From the NCBI RefSeq assembly GCF_000014865.1, contig NC_008576.1, positions 3,067,501 through 3,131,500 on the forward strand: 64,000 bases of DNA. Direction: 5' to 3'. The translations under genes and the position numbers were made by a program. The DNA comes from Magnetococcus marinus MC-1. GTDB lineage: Bacteria; Pseudomonadota; Magnetococcia; Magnetococcales; Magnetococcaceae. Shown here one piece after another: positions 8,125-16,660 of the stretch. Numbering within the stretch: the first letter of the stretch is position 1; every line of letters begins with the position of its first letter. A model generated the notes under the pieces. The model did no database searches. It had not been told where the DNA came from and was given only the letters and a program-made list of their open reading frames with translations.

Positions 8125-9159
8125 ATGCCAAATCCCATCATTCGCCCCTTTGACCATGATATTGATCTTAACGGCCAATCCATCTTGGTCACGGGCGGCA
8201 CCGGCTCCTTTGGGCGCCATTTTATCAAGCATGTGTTGCAACACTTCAAACCCAAGCGCTTGATCATCTACTCCCGCGATGAGCTCAAGCAGTATGAGAT
8301 GCAAACCGATCCCGCCTTTATGGGCCATAAATGCCTGCGCTTTTTTATTGGCGATGTGCGGGATCGTGCCCGTCTGGAAAGCGCCCTGCGCGAAGTGGAT
8401 TATGTTATCCACGCCGCCGCCCTTAAACAGGTGCCCACCGCCGAATATAACCCCATGGAGTGCATCCATACCAATGTCATGGGGGCAGAAAATGTGGTGC
8501 AAGCCTCGTTAGCCAACGGCATCAAGCGGGTTATTGCACTCTCCACCGACAAGGCCGCCAACCCCATCAATCTGTATGGGGCCAGCAAACTCGCCTCGGA
8601 CAAAATTTTTGTGGCCGCCAACCATTTGAGTGGCAGCATTGGCACCCGTTTTTCGGTGGTGCGCTATGGCAACGTGGTGGGTTCCCGTGGTTCGGTGGTG
8701 CCGCTGTTTCAGCGGTTGGTGGCGGAGGGCGTGACCGAACTGCCCATTACCGACATCCGCATGACCCGCTTCTGGATCACCCTGGAGCAGGGGGTTAATT
8801 TTGTGCTCTCCAGTCTGGCCATCATGCGCGGGGGTGAGGTGTTCATCCCCAAAATCCCCAGCATGCGGGTGGTGGATTTGGCCACCGCCTTAGCCCCCAA
8901 CACCCCCCACAAGGTGGTGGGCATTCGCCCTGGCGAAAAGCTGCATGAGGTGATGATTACCGAAGATGATGCCCGTAACACCGTGGACCTCGATGATCGC
9001 TATGTTATCGAACCCACCGTAGTCGAGTGGTCCCGCCGCTCTTTTCTACTGGATGACGGGAAGCCGGTGGATGAAGCCTTTAGCTATACCAGCGATAGCA
9101 ACACAGAGTGGCTCGACCGTGAAAATCTCTTCACCATGTTGGCACAGAGCGGCAAATGA
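8125..9159 (+). CDS. pseB: UDP-N-acetylglucosamine 4,6-dehydratase (inverting), PseB
   Basis: First step of pseudaminic acid synthesis: UDP-GlcNAc to a UDP-4-keto-6-deoxy-L-arabino-hexose. The 344-residue chain is an extended short-chain dehydrogenase. It has the NAD-binding GGTGSFGRHF near residue 27, the family segment SRDELKQYEM, AALKQVPTAEYNPMECIHTN, the STDKAANP segment and the catalytic YGASK. Length and these segments match the PseB/FlaA1 group of soluble enzymes rather than the long membrane-bound CapD type. The stop overlaps the start of pseC (ATGA), so the two are translationally coupled. Confidence is high. Confidence 0.93.
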   Translation: MPNPIIRPFDHDIDLNGQSILVTGGTGSFGRHFIKHVLQHFKPKRLIIYSRDELKQYEMQTDPAFMGHKCLRFFIGDVRDRARLESALREVDYVIHAAALKQVPTAEYNPMECIHTNVMGAENVVQASLANGIKRVIALSTDKAANPINLYGASKLASDKIFVAANHLSGSIGTRFSVVRYGNVVGSRGSVVPLFQRLVAEGVTELPITDIRMTRFWITLEQGVNFVLSSLAIMRGGEVFIPKIPSMRVVDLATALAPNTPHKVVGIRPGEKLHEVMITEDDARNTVDLDDRYVIEPTVVEWSRRSFLLDDGKPVDEAFSYTSDSNTEWLDRENLFTMLAQSGK

Positions 9160-10361
9160 ACCCAGAGCGCCCCTTTCTTCCTTACGGTCGGCAAACCATT
9201 GAGGCGGATGATGTTGAAGCCGTAAGCCAAGTGCTTCTCGGGGATTGGCTCACCGGTGGTCCCAGCGTGACCGCTTTTGAGCAAGCCCTCGCCGCGCAGG
9301 TTGAAGCCCCCCATGCCGTGGCGTGTGCCAATGGCACGGCTGCCCTCCATTTGGCCATGCTGGCCCTAGGCATTGGCCCGGGGGATGCGGTGATTGTGCC
9401 CACCCTCACCTTTTTAGCCACCGCCAATGCCGCACGTTTTGTCGGGGCCGAGGTGATTTTTGCGGATGTGGATCCCCATACGGGTTTGCTGGGGGATGCC
9501 ACCTTTGCCCAAGCGCTTCAACGGGCAGGGGAGCGCCCGGTACGGGCGGTTATACCGGTCCACCTTAACGGCCAACTCTGCCCAGAGTTGGCGCAGATCG
9601 CCCAACGGGCCAAAGCCCTTGGCATTGCGGTGGTCGAGGATGCCTGTCACGCCCTGGGCAGTCGTCACCATGGGCCACAGGGCTATCTGGCGGGGGCGTG
9701 CCGCCATTCGGAGATGACGGTTTTCTCGTTTCATCCCGTTAAAACCATTGCCATGGGTGAAGGGGGGGCCATCACCACCCACAACCCACAACTGGCGGAG
9801 CGGCTGCAATCCTACCGCAACCATGGCATGAGCCGAGATCCAGAGCACTTTACCCAACCCCATGAAGCGCGGGATGCCCAAGGTGAGCTCAACCCTTGGT
9901 ACTATGAAATGACGGAACCCGGCTTTAACTACCGAGCCAGTGACCTGCATTGCGCCTTGGGGTTAAGCCAACTGCACAAGCTTGGGCGTTTTGTCGCCGC
10001 CCGTCAGCAACTGGCCACCCTCTACCACCATAAATTGGCGGCGCTGGCCCCCATCCTCACCCCGATTCCAATGGTTGAGGGGGCAGATCCCGCTCTGCAC
10101 CTGTTTGCGGTGTGGATTGATTTTGAGCAATTGGGTATGAGCCGTGGGGCGCTCATGCAAGCCCTTAAAGCCAAGGGCATTGGCACCCAGGTTCACTATC
10201 TGCCGGTGCATCGTCAACCCTATTATCGGCGGTTGGGCAGCATTGACCTGCCCGGTGCGGATGCCTATTACCAGGGCTGCCTCTCTCTACCCTTCTACCC
10301 CAGCTTGCAGGAGGGCGACCTAGATCGGGTGGTGCAAGCGTTGGCGGAACTCTGGCCCTGA
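9156..10361 (+). CDS. pseC: UDP-4-amino-4,6-dideoxy-N-acetyl-beta-L-altrosamine transaminase, PseC
   Basis: PLP-dependent aminotransferase of the DegT/DnrJ/EryC1 family, 401 residues. It transfers an amino group from glutamate to C4 of the PseB product. The PLP lysine lies in FSFHPVKTIAMGEGG (about residue 199), the substrate/PLP segment is CANGTAALHLAMLAL near residue 52 and VVEDACHALGS precedes the lysine. The ATG at 9156 overlaps the pseB stop by four bases. This enzyme keeps the lysine that the related protein at 53964-55256 has lost, which makes it a useful internal reference. Confidence 0.93.
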   Translation: MNPERPFLPYGRQTIEADDVEAVSQVLLGDWLTGGPSVTAFEQALAAQVEAPHAVACANGTAALHLAMLALGIGPGDAVIVPTLTFLATANAARFVGAEVIFADVDPHTGLLGDATFAQALQRAGERPVRAVIPVHLNGQLCPELAQIAQRAKALGIAVVEDACHALGSRHHGPQGYLAGACRHSEMTVFSFHPVKTIAMGEGGAITTHNPQLAERLQSYRNHGMSRDPEHFTQPHEARDAQGELNPWYYEMTEPGFNYRASDLHCALGLSQLHKLGRFVAARQQLATLYHHKLAALAPILTPIPMVEGADPALHLFAVWIDFEQLGMSRGALMQALKAKGIGTQVHYLPVHRQPYYRRLGSIDLPGADAYYQGCLSLPFYPSLQEGDLDRVVQALAELWP

Positions 10362-10395
10362 CACCCCGTCGAGAGCCTCCCGAACAGAGGCCCCA

Positions 10396-11400
10396 TCAAG
10401 CCGGCATCTTTTCCTGCATAACCGCTTGCACCCGGCTGCGATAGATCAAATAAATGACGGCGCCGGGCAGTGAACAGAGTGCGCTCAAAATCCGAAAGGC
10501 CAGATAGAGCGAGGCGTAACCAAACACCGCCCCACCACCATCCAACATACGGCAAACTTGGTCAAAGGCCGCCTCCCCTACCCCCAAACCACCAGGAGAG
10601 ACCGGCAGCAACGAGGCGATCCATGCCCAAGGGGCGGCAAACATATAGTCCAGAGGCTGCAAGGGGGCGAGGGGCACCATCACCCGAGCAAATAAAATAA
10701 AGGTCCCTATAATCAAAACATGCATCACCATAGAGAGCAGCAGCACGGTTATCAAGGTGCCGATATTTTGCCGGTAGATGCGCACCGCCAACACCATGCG
10801 TTTAATGATCTCATAGAGTGGCCCTTGCAGCTCACCCTGCACAATACGCTGGAAAAAGGGGACCCGTCGAGCCAGTCGATAGAGCACCACCAGCACTATC
10901 GGGGCAATTGTGATGGAGCTGGCACTCACCCCCCACAGACCGCGCAAGACCGGTTCACGTAGCAGGCTCTCCTGCTGAAAAAGCCCGACCACGGTGCCCA
11001 TGCAAAAGATGGAAAACAGCGCCACAAACCGGTCTGTAAAGACTGAAATCGCACCTTCGGTACGTTTTTCTGGGGCACTTTTAAAGGTGTAACCCAGACG
11101 AATCAGATCCGCACTCAGGATACCACCGGGCATAAAGGTGGTAAAAAAATTGGTAATAAAGACAATCTGCACCACCGCGCCAAAGCCCATATTGATCTGT
11201 TTAATCCGCAGCAACAGCCACCACCGCAGCGAGGCCACCATAAAGGCCAACAGGGTCAACAGCACCGCCAGCAGCAGGATAAAGGGGGTATGCATCAGCA
11301 CCGGCATGGCCGCCAGATCCAGCTTATCCTCCCGTACCAACCATAGGATAGCGCCACTGGCGACGGCGATCTTAACCATCATAAAAAACAGCTTTTGCAT
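10396..11400 (-). CDS. Lysylphosphatidylglycerol synthase TM region / UPF0104 flippase-like membrane protein
   Basis: Multi-spanning inner-membrane protein of 334 residues. The hydrophobic segments, the internal RLGYTFKSAPEKRTEGAISV stretch and the VSPGGLGVGEAAF motif near the C-terminal third are characteristic of the LPG_synthase_TM family (the flippase half of MprF, and AglD/YbhN relatives). Members without a catalytic domain are thought to move lipids or lipid-linked sugars across the membrane. It follows the PIG-L and FemAB-like genes on the same strand with a 141-base gap, and converges with pseC. A role in flipping or trimming a lipid-linked glycan is inference. Confidence 0.78.
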   Translation of the reverse strand: MQKLFFMMVKIAVASGAILWLVREDKLDLAAMPVLMHTPFILLLAVLLTLLAFMVASLRWWLLLRIKQINMGFGAVVQIVFITNFFTTFMPGGILSADLIRLGYTFKSAPEKRTEGAISVFTDRFVALFSIFCMGTVVGLFQQESLLREPVLRGLWGVSASSITIAPIVLVVLYRLARRVPFFQRIVQGELQGPLYEIIKRMVLAVRIYRQNIGTLITVLLLSMVMHVLIIGTFILFARVMVPLAPLQPLDYMFAAPWAWIASLLPVSPGGLGVGEAAFDQVCRMLDGGGAVFGYASLYLAFRILSALCSLPGAVIYLIYRSRVQAVMQEKMPA

Positions 11401-11541
11401 GCCGTTTGATCCACTTTACCGTTAAGAGTCGGGCGCGGGTTTTGCGCCAAGCCCAGGTTTTACCACGAACACTTTGCTTTCGTGGAACATGCAAGAACCA
11501 TACACGCTACGCTGAAGGCGGCGACTTATAGGGGAATCGCG

Positions 11542-12375
11542 TTAAAAATAGCGAGGATTTTGATAGACTTTACAAGGATCACGCAGATAGCGTCGGCAAA
11601 GCTGCACATACTCCCCCAGGGGCAGATTAAAAAAGCTCTCCACATAGGCCGGTTGGCCAGCAGTGGCGATAAAACGACTGTTCCAGGCGTTCATCCCCAA
11701 CGCGAAGTGCCCCCAATCCCGCTGCTGCATTTGGGAGTGGTAGAGCGCAATCGCCGCCCGCTTTTGGGCAGATTGTGCGGTAATGTCAATGACGATATTG
11801 CTTATAATGGCGGTATAGATCTGGTAGGCCCACAGGTCGAGGGTGGGACTTAGCAGACCCTCTTCATGGGCCACCATCAGTAGTTCATTGGCACGCCGGT
11901 GGTCATCATGATCATCCAGCACAAAGGTGGTTAGCAGCCGTTGCGGCGCAAAGCCATTAATCACCGCCGCCAACTGCTGCGCCGCTTGGGCATGGGCGGG
12001 AATGGCATCCGCCAGCCAGCCCATAAAGTGACACTGAAAACCCACCTGTGCCGCCACCTGTTGGGCTTCGGCCTCGCGGATGGCGCACGCATCGGCAGAG
12101 CCTGAGCTTAGATAGACCACCAAAATCTCAGCCCCCCGCGCCTTGGCCAGCAATAGGGAACCACCAGGGCCGATCATCTCATCATCGGGATGGGGGGCGA
12201 TCACCACCAAGCGCTGGCCTGGCAATCCATCCAACTGGATCGGTTTCAGGTTGCGTTTAAAGCGCAAGGTTGCCACCGCATCGGCGGCGCTTTGCAGATC
12301 CTCCAGCGCCAACCAATCCTTGATGAAAAAACGGTAACGTTTGCGGGTAAACAGCAGCGTTTTGAGACGCGCCAT
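11542..12375 (-). CDS. PIG-L / LmbE family N-deacetylase
   Basis: Zinc-dependent deacetylase of N-acetylglucosamine-type substrates, 277 residues. The metal site is visible as APHPDDEMIG near residue 59 and as the later DDHDDHRRANE segment. Chains of this family remove the acetyl group from GlcNAc bound to lipid, mycothiol precursors or antibiotics. The gene is 10 bases downstream of the FemAB-like transferase, so the two are almost certainly co-expressed. A pair of deacetylase plus acyl/aminoacyl transferase could replace an acetyl group on an amino sugar by another acyl group. Family assignment is secure; the substrate is not known. Confidence 0.88.
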   Translation of the reverse strand: MARLKTLLFTRKRYRFFIKDWLALEDLQSAADAVATLRFKRNLKPIQLDGLPGQRLVVIAPHPDDEMIGPGGSLLLAKARGAEILVVYLSSGSADACAIREAEAQQVAAQVGFQCHFMGWLADAIPAHAQAAQQLAAVINGFAPQRLLTTFVLDDHDDHRRANELLMVAHEEGLLSPTLDLWAYQIYTAIISNIVIDITAQSAQKRAAIALYHSQMQQRDWGHFALGMNAWNSRFIATAGQPAYVESFFNLPLGEYVQLCRRYLRDPCKVYQNPRYF

Positions 12376-12385
12376 GGCAGGCTCC

Positions 12386-13465
12386 TTAAAACAGCCGTTT
12401 AAGCAGCGGCTTTAATGCCAGCATAGCCGCCGTCGGGGTGCGAAAATGGTGCAAAAACAGCCGATAGCTCTCAAAATGTCCGGTCGCCCAGCGCTGTTTG
12501 TAGGGTTCGTCCCCAGAGAGAAAGTTAAGCATACCCCCCTCACCCTGATTGAAGAGTTGGGCGATAAAGAGGTAGAGATGGGTTTTACCTGGGCTCAATT
12601 TGGCCAGCTTTTGCGCATAGACGGTACTAAAAAAGTCCACCTGCCCACCCCGTGGAAACCAGAGGATCATGTTGATAATCTCGCCATCCAAGCTAAGCAG
12701 CGAGAGGCGGCTCTGCCCCCCCAATGTCGCCCTAATATAAGCAAACCAAAGATCCACCTTCGCCTGCTCCGCCCCGTGGCTATAGTTGGCCCGGAAAAAG
12801 CGTTCGGCCTCTTCCAGGGGCGCTTGTGTGGTAATGCTTTCGCAACGCAAATCCCCCATGCTTTCCAAGCGGCGCTGCTCATAACGCAGCAATTTACGGT
12901 ATTTGTTGGAGTGCAGGCGCTCCATGAGCGCATCCAAACCCTCCTCGGCCTGCCAGTGCAGATAGAGGTTAAGGGATGTCCGCTGGTGCTGCCAGCCACA
13001 GCGATCACGCAGCAGACTCTCTACCCCACCCTGCCACAGCAATGATGGAAAAAAGGCCATGCTAAAGGCGGCGCGGTGTTCGCACAGCGCCGCAGCCAGG
13101 GCGCTCTGGATTGCGGGTTGTACTGCTAGGTAAGGGGTATGAATATAGGGGGCCACATAATCCGAATACTCTTGACCAAACCCTTGTAAACGCCACCCCA
13201 GGGAGCGTTTACTCAACAGCAAGGGCCACCAACCGGCGATCTGACCCGCCCCATCGCGCACCAGCACGATAAAGGGGCGGGAACCCCGCGCTTGTTCCAT
13301 ATATTGCCAAGCCAGCGCAACCCATACCGGTTGGTTGTTATAATAGGCTGTGGCATTGTGCTGCCAAGGCTGCTGCGCGACCACGCTATGGGTAATCTGC
13401 ACAAAGCTATTTACCTCGCGCACGATCTCCACGCTAAAAACCTGTTGGGGGGTTAGGGTCTGCAT
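12386..13465 (-). CDS. GNAT-fold FemAB / CelD(BcsL)-like acyl- or aminoacyltransferase
   Basis: Protein of 359 residues with the layout of the FemAB-like/BcsL group. A first GNAT-like half (about 1-150) is followed by the motif LHSNKYRKLLRYEQRRLES near 185-205 and a second GNAT half. The second half contains LSLLSLDGEIINMILWF and ends with a YKQRWATGHFESYRLFL segment. Such proteins occur in exopolysaccharide loci and probably transfer acyl or aminoacyl groups to glycans or proteins. It is the first gene of the minus-strand trio with the PIG-L deacetylase (10-base gap) and the flippase-like protein. The donor and acceptor cannot be read from the sequence. Confidence 0.72.
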   Translation of the reverse strand: MQTLTPQQVFSVEIVREVNSFVQITHSVVAQQPWQHNATAYYNNQPVWVALAWQYMEQARGSRPFIVLVRDGAGQIAGWWPLLLSKRSLGWRLQGFGQEYSDYVAPYIHTPYLAVQPAIQSALAAALCEHRAAFSMAFFPSLLWQGGVESLLRDRCGWQHQRTSLNLYLHWQAEEGLDALMERLHSNKYRKLLRYEQRRLESMGDLRCESITTQAPLEEAERFFRANYSHGAEQAKVDLWFAYIRATLGGQSRLSLLSLDGEIINMILWFPRGGQVDFFSTVYAQKLAKLSPGKTHLYLFIAQLFNQGEGGMLNFLSGDEPYKQRWATGHFESYRLFLHHFRTPTAAMLALKPLLKRLF

Positions 13466-13604
13466 CAGGCGCCCAATCCTTTATGATGAGCCAAAACGAC
13501 CTACAGCATACCTTGCTGCACACACACTGTCATGGTGGACTTTTTCCTAAGCTTTACGCCATAGTTGGGCAGCTTATTCCCTTTTGACTCGGTAGGAACG
13601 CCCC

Positions 13605-14336
13605 ATGACCCATGGAATCGACCACCCCGCTCCCCTCTGCATCATTCCCGCGCGGGGGGGTAGCAAGCGCATACCCCGCAAAAACATTCGCCCCTTTATG
13701 GGCAAACCGTTGATTGCTTACAGCATTGAAGCAGCCTTGGCCACCGGGCTGTTTGCGCAGGTGGTGGTCTCTACCGATGATGCAGAGATCGCCCAAGTGG
13801 CCCAACACTATGGCGCGGCGGTACCCTTTATGCGACCGGCCCCTTTGGCCGATGATTTTACCACCACCGCCGATGTACTGCTGCACGCCCTGCACAGTTT
13901 GGGCGGCGCTCAGCAGCACCCGGCGCTCTGCTGCATCTATCCCACCGCGCCGCTGTTGCAACCCCAAGATCTGCGGGAGGCTTGGCAGCTCTTTCTTCAA
14001 AAACAGGCCCATACGGTGATGAGTGTCACCACCTTTGCTTTTCCCATTCAACGGGCGTTACGGGTCGAGCCCCACAGCGGCCAGTTGCAGATGATACAGC
14101 CCCAGCACCGAACCACCCGCAGCAACGATCTGGAAGAGGCCTACCACGACGCCGGGCAGTTCTACTGGCTGAATAGTGCGGCGTTGGTGGCATCGGGGCA
14201 GATTTATGGTGCCACCTGCTACCCACAGCGTTTGCCCCGCTATCGGGTGCAGGATCTGGACACCCTAGAGGATTGGACCCAAGCCGAGCTGCTTTACCAA
14301 CTCCTTGAGCAGCGCCAGCGGCAGCCAAGCCCTTAA
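13605..14336 (+). CDS. pseF: Pseudaminic acid cytidylyltransferase, PseF
   Basis: Activates the nonulosonic acid with CTP to give the CMP-sugar used by transferases. The 243-residue chain starts at an ATG with a TAGGAAC ribosome site. It carries the CMP-NeuAc synthetase N-terminal motif IIPARGGSKRIPRKNI (residues about 13-28), then YSIEAAL, VVVSTDDAEIA and, further on, IYPTAPLL. The length agrees with PseF. PseF and NeuA cannot be separated by motif alone; the choice follows from pseB/pseC and the NeuB fusion nearby. It is divergent from the FemAB-like gene and alone in its transcript as far as can be seen. Confidence 0.88.
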   Translation: MTHGIDHPAPLCIIPARGGSKRIPRKNIRPFMGKPLIAYSIEAALATGLFAQVVVSTDDAEIAQVAQHYGAAVPFMRPAPLADDFTTTADVLLHALHSLGGAQQHPALCCIYPTAPLLQPQDLREAWQLFLQKQAHTVMSVTTFAFPIQRALRVEPHSGQLQMIQPQHRTTRSNDLEEAYHDAGQFYWLNSAALVASGQIYGATCYPQRLPRYRVQDLDTLEDWTQAELLYQLLEQRQRQPSP

Positions 14337-14345
14337 CCGCCACCC

Positions 14346-14373
14346 TTGGTTTTTATTAGACTTAACGTATAGA
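14346..14373 (+). promoter_or_regulatory. Weak candidate sigma-70 promoter for the GT9 gene
   Basis: TTGGTT and TATAGA with 16 bases between them lie 46 bases upstream of the heptosyltransferase ATG, in the short gap after pseF. The -35 match is modest. Confidence 0.3.
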
Positions 14374-14418
14374 ATGTAGGGCCGCAAACCGGTTTGACCA
14401 CACGACAAGGCACGCGCC

Positions 14419-15471
14419 ATGCGCTCAATTTTATTGGTGAAGCTTAACCATATTGGGGATACGCTGATCCTAACCCCAACCCTGGCCTTTTTAAAGGCAC
14501 GCTACCCGGCGTGCGCCATTGATGTGGTGGTGCGCAGCCAGTGTGAAGGGGTGCTGCAAGGCAACCCCCACATTCGCCACCTCCTGCCCGTTGCGAGCCC
14601 AGACCCCAGCCAGCGTAACCTAACCCGCGTGATGCGTGAACAGTTAAGGTTGCTTAAAATATTGCTCAGCACCTCTTATGATTATGCCTTTGACCTTTCC
14701 AACTCTGACCGGGCCAAGCTCTATCTGCTGCTCTCGGGGGCGCGGGTGCGGGGCATTAACCGCTGGCATAACGCGCTGGGCTGGAAGGCGAAATTGTTTA
14801 ATGGTTTTTCTGATTTTGCCTGGGGCATGGAGCATCAGGTATTGCGGGATTTTCGCACCGTCACCGATATTATGCAGCTTACCGGCAGCCCCGGCCCGCT
14901 CCAGATCAATACCGCTATAGCGCTACCCCCACTACAGGATAAACTGCCCGACTTCCCCTGGTCCCACCCCTATGTGGTGATCCACCCCACCAGTCGCTGG
15001 CGCTTTAAACAGTGGCTGCCCGACCATTGGGCCACCCTGGCCGACCGGCTCGCACGACATGAGGATCTGCGGGTTATCTTCTCCATTGGTCCTGCTGAGC
15101 AGGAGCGTGAAGATCTTGCCGCCATCCTGCGACAGTGCCAAACCCAGCACCACGCCATACAGGGCCAACTGAGTCTGCGTGAGCTGGCCTATGTGATCGA
15201 GCATGCCCAGTTATTTATTGGGGTTGATACGGTTGCCATGCATATCGCCGCAGCCGTACAAACCCCCGTGGTGGCTCTGTTCGGCCCCAGTTCCGAGTGG
15301 TCATGGTCCCCCTGGCAGACCCCACAAACCCTGGTGCTTGGCCCCTGTCACTGCAAAAAAAGTCGGGTTTTTAACTGCGACAAGAACCAAGCCTATCCCT
15401 GCATGCAGGCCATCACCGTGGCGCAGGTGGAAGAGGCCGTGCAACACCGCTTACACGAGGCCCGCCCGTGA
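14419..15471 (+). CDS. Glycosyltransferase family 9 (heptosyltransferase, WaaQ-like)
   Basis: Cytosolic, membrane-associated GT-B enzyme that adds heptose to the LPS core from ADP-heptose. The 350 residues begin with ILLVKLNHIGDTLILTPTLA, the GT9 signature. The second half has VIHPTSRWRFKQW, like LPS heptosyltransferase III, and the donor site GVDTVAMHIAAAVQTPVVALFGPSS. The stop overlaps the GTG start of the next glycosyltransferase (GTGA), so the pair forms an operon. The family is certain; acceptor position on the core is inferred from the WaaQ-like segment. Confidence 0.9.
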   Translation: MRSILLVKLNHIGDTLILTPTLAFLKARYPACAIDVVVRSQCEGVLQGNPHIRHLLPVASPDPSQRNLTRVMREQLRLLKILLSTSYDYAFDLSNSDRAKLYLLLSGARVRGINRWHNALGWKAKLFNGFSDFAWGMEHQVLRDFRTVTDIMQLTGSPGPLQINTAIALPPLQDKLPDFPWSHPYVVIHPTSRWRFKQWLPDHWATLADRLARHEDLRVIFSIGPAEQEREDLAAILRQCQTQHHAIQGQLSLRELAYVIEHAQLFIGVDTVAMHIAAAVQTPVVALFGPSSEWSWSPWQTPQTLVLGPCHCKKSRVFNCDKNQAYPCMQAITVAQVEEAVQHRLHEARP

Positions 15472-16520
15472 CCCAATCGGGCATTTTGTTTATTCAAGAG
15501 CGCGCCAGCAAGGGCGGCGCACAGAGTGCGCTGGCCCGCCTATTGAGCCACCCTCAAATCCAAGCCCAGCACCCCCTTTTATTAACCGCCGCCCCAGGCT
15601 GGTTGACGCAGCGCTGCCAGGAACTCGGTATTCCTGTGCTGATCCAGCCCTTTCCCCGTTCCCGTTCTTTGGCTGGGCGGTTGTGGCAAAACCGCCGTTT
15701 TGCCCGCCGGGTCGCCCAAGCCTTAACCACCATGCCGCACCGCCCGCAGTGGGTACACGGCAACAACCATTTAGAGGGTTTGCTCACCCTACAGCTCGCC
15801 CAGCAATTAGGGGCACAGAGCGCCCTGTTTTTGCGTGCCGCAGGGATGCAGCAGCGAGACTTTAGCAAATATCAGTGTGACCGGTGCCAACACCGTATGG
15901 TGGTGGGCGAGGGACTCTGGCACAACGTACAGCGGTGGCACCCTTCCCCCCACAACCATTTGGTTCATGATGGTTTGCTGGAGCAGGAGTTCTGCCCCAT
16001 CAAACCACCAGCCGCCCTGTTTCCCACCAAAATTCTGGTGATTGGCTCCCCGCTACCCGCCAAAGGGTGGCAGGATGTCGCCACGGCGGCGGCGCTGTTG
16101 GACAACCCGCCATTCAGCTTTGACTATTGCGGCCAGCCGCCCAGCAACTGGCATGCTTCCCATGGACAGCACCGATTTATTGGCTTTCATGAAGATTTTA
16201 TCACCCTGGTGCAGGGCTATGATCTGGTGCTCAACCCTTCCCACCAAGAGAGCTTTGGCTTGGCTGCGCTGGAGGTGATCGCGGCGGGCATACCGCTCCT
16301 CTCCAGCCGTTGCGGCGTGATCGAGCAGGTGATCGACACGCCCGATTTTCTCTTTCCTGCGGGGGATGCGCCAGCCCTGGCCCAAGCCTTGCTGAGGATG
16401 CAAAGCCAGTGGCCGCCCCCCATCCCTCTGCTGAGCCGCTTTCAACAGCGCCTGCGCCAGCAGTTTAGTATGGAGGCCAGCGTGCAAGAGCTGTTACACG
16501 CCCATGGCGTTGGGGATTAA
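15468..16520 (+). CDS. Glycosyltransferase family 4
   Basis: GT-B fold transferase, 350 residues, GTG start overlapping the stop of the heptosyltransferase. The Rossmann-like C-terminal half has LVIGSPLPAKGWQDVATAAA, and then the donor-binding VLNPSHQESFGLAALEVIAAG with the EX7E-type glutamates (about 255-270). A CDRCQHRM cysteine pair near residue 140 is unusual and may bind a metal or be structural. Coupled to WaaQ-like synthesis, it probably extends the LPS core, but the sugar is unknown. Confidence 0.85.
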   Translation: MTQSGILFIQERASKGGAQSALARLLSHPQIQAQHPLLLTAAPGWLTQRCQELGIPVLIQPFPRSRSLAGRLWQNRRFARRVAQALTTMPHRPQWVHGNNHLEGLLTLQLAQQLGAQSALFLRAAGMQQRDFSKYQCDRCQHRMVVGEGLWHNVQRWHPSPHNHLVHDGLLEQEFCPIKPPAALFPTKILVIGSPLPAKGWQDVATAAALLDNPPFSFDYCGQPPSNWHASHGQHRFIGFHEDFITLVQGYDLVLNPSHQESFGLAALEVIAAGIPLLSSRCGVIEQVIDTPDFLFPAGDAPALAQALLRMQSQWPPPIPLLSRFQQRLRQQFSMEASVQELLHAHGVGD

Positions 16521-16660
16521 GGCTTTTGGGGTACCACGCCCACATTGGCGCGAGGGGATGACCCAAGCACACACCAACAACAGAAAAATTGATGCCTTGA
16601 CCGCCATCCCGTAGGATAGGCCCCACCTTTCACCCTATTGATAGAGCGCCGAGTTGAGTT

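Noticed and set aside
11463-11485. CCACGAA/TTCGTGG hairpin downstream of the PIG-L gene
   Set aside because: Seven-base stem without a U-run; cannot be called a terminator with confidence.
13653-13660. G-run in pseF, and a similar run in pseC near 9762, as phase-variation sites
   Set aside because: About seven bases, within conserved Gly codons; too short and explained by amino-acid use.
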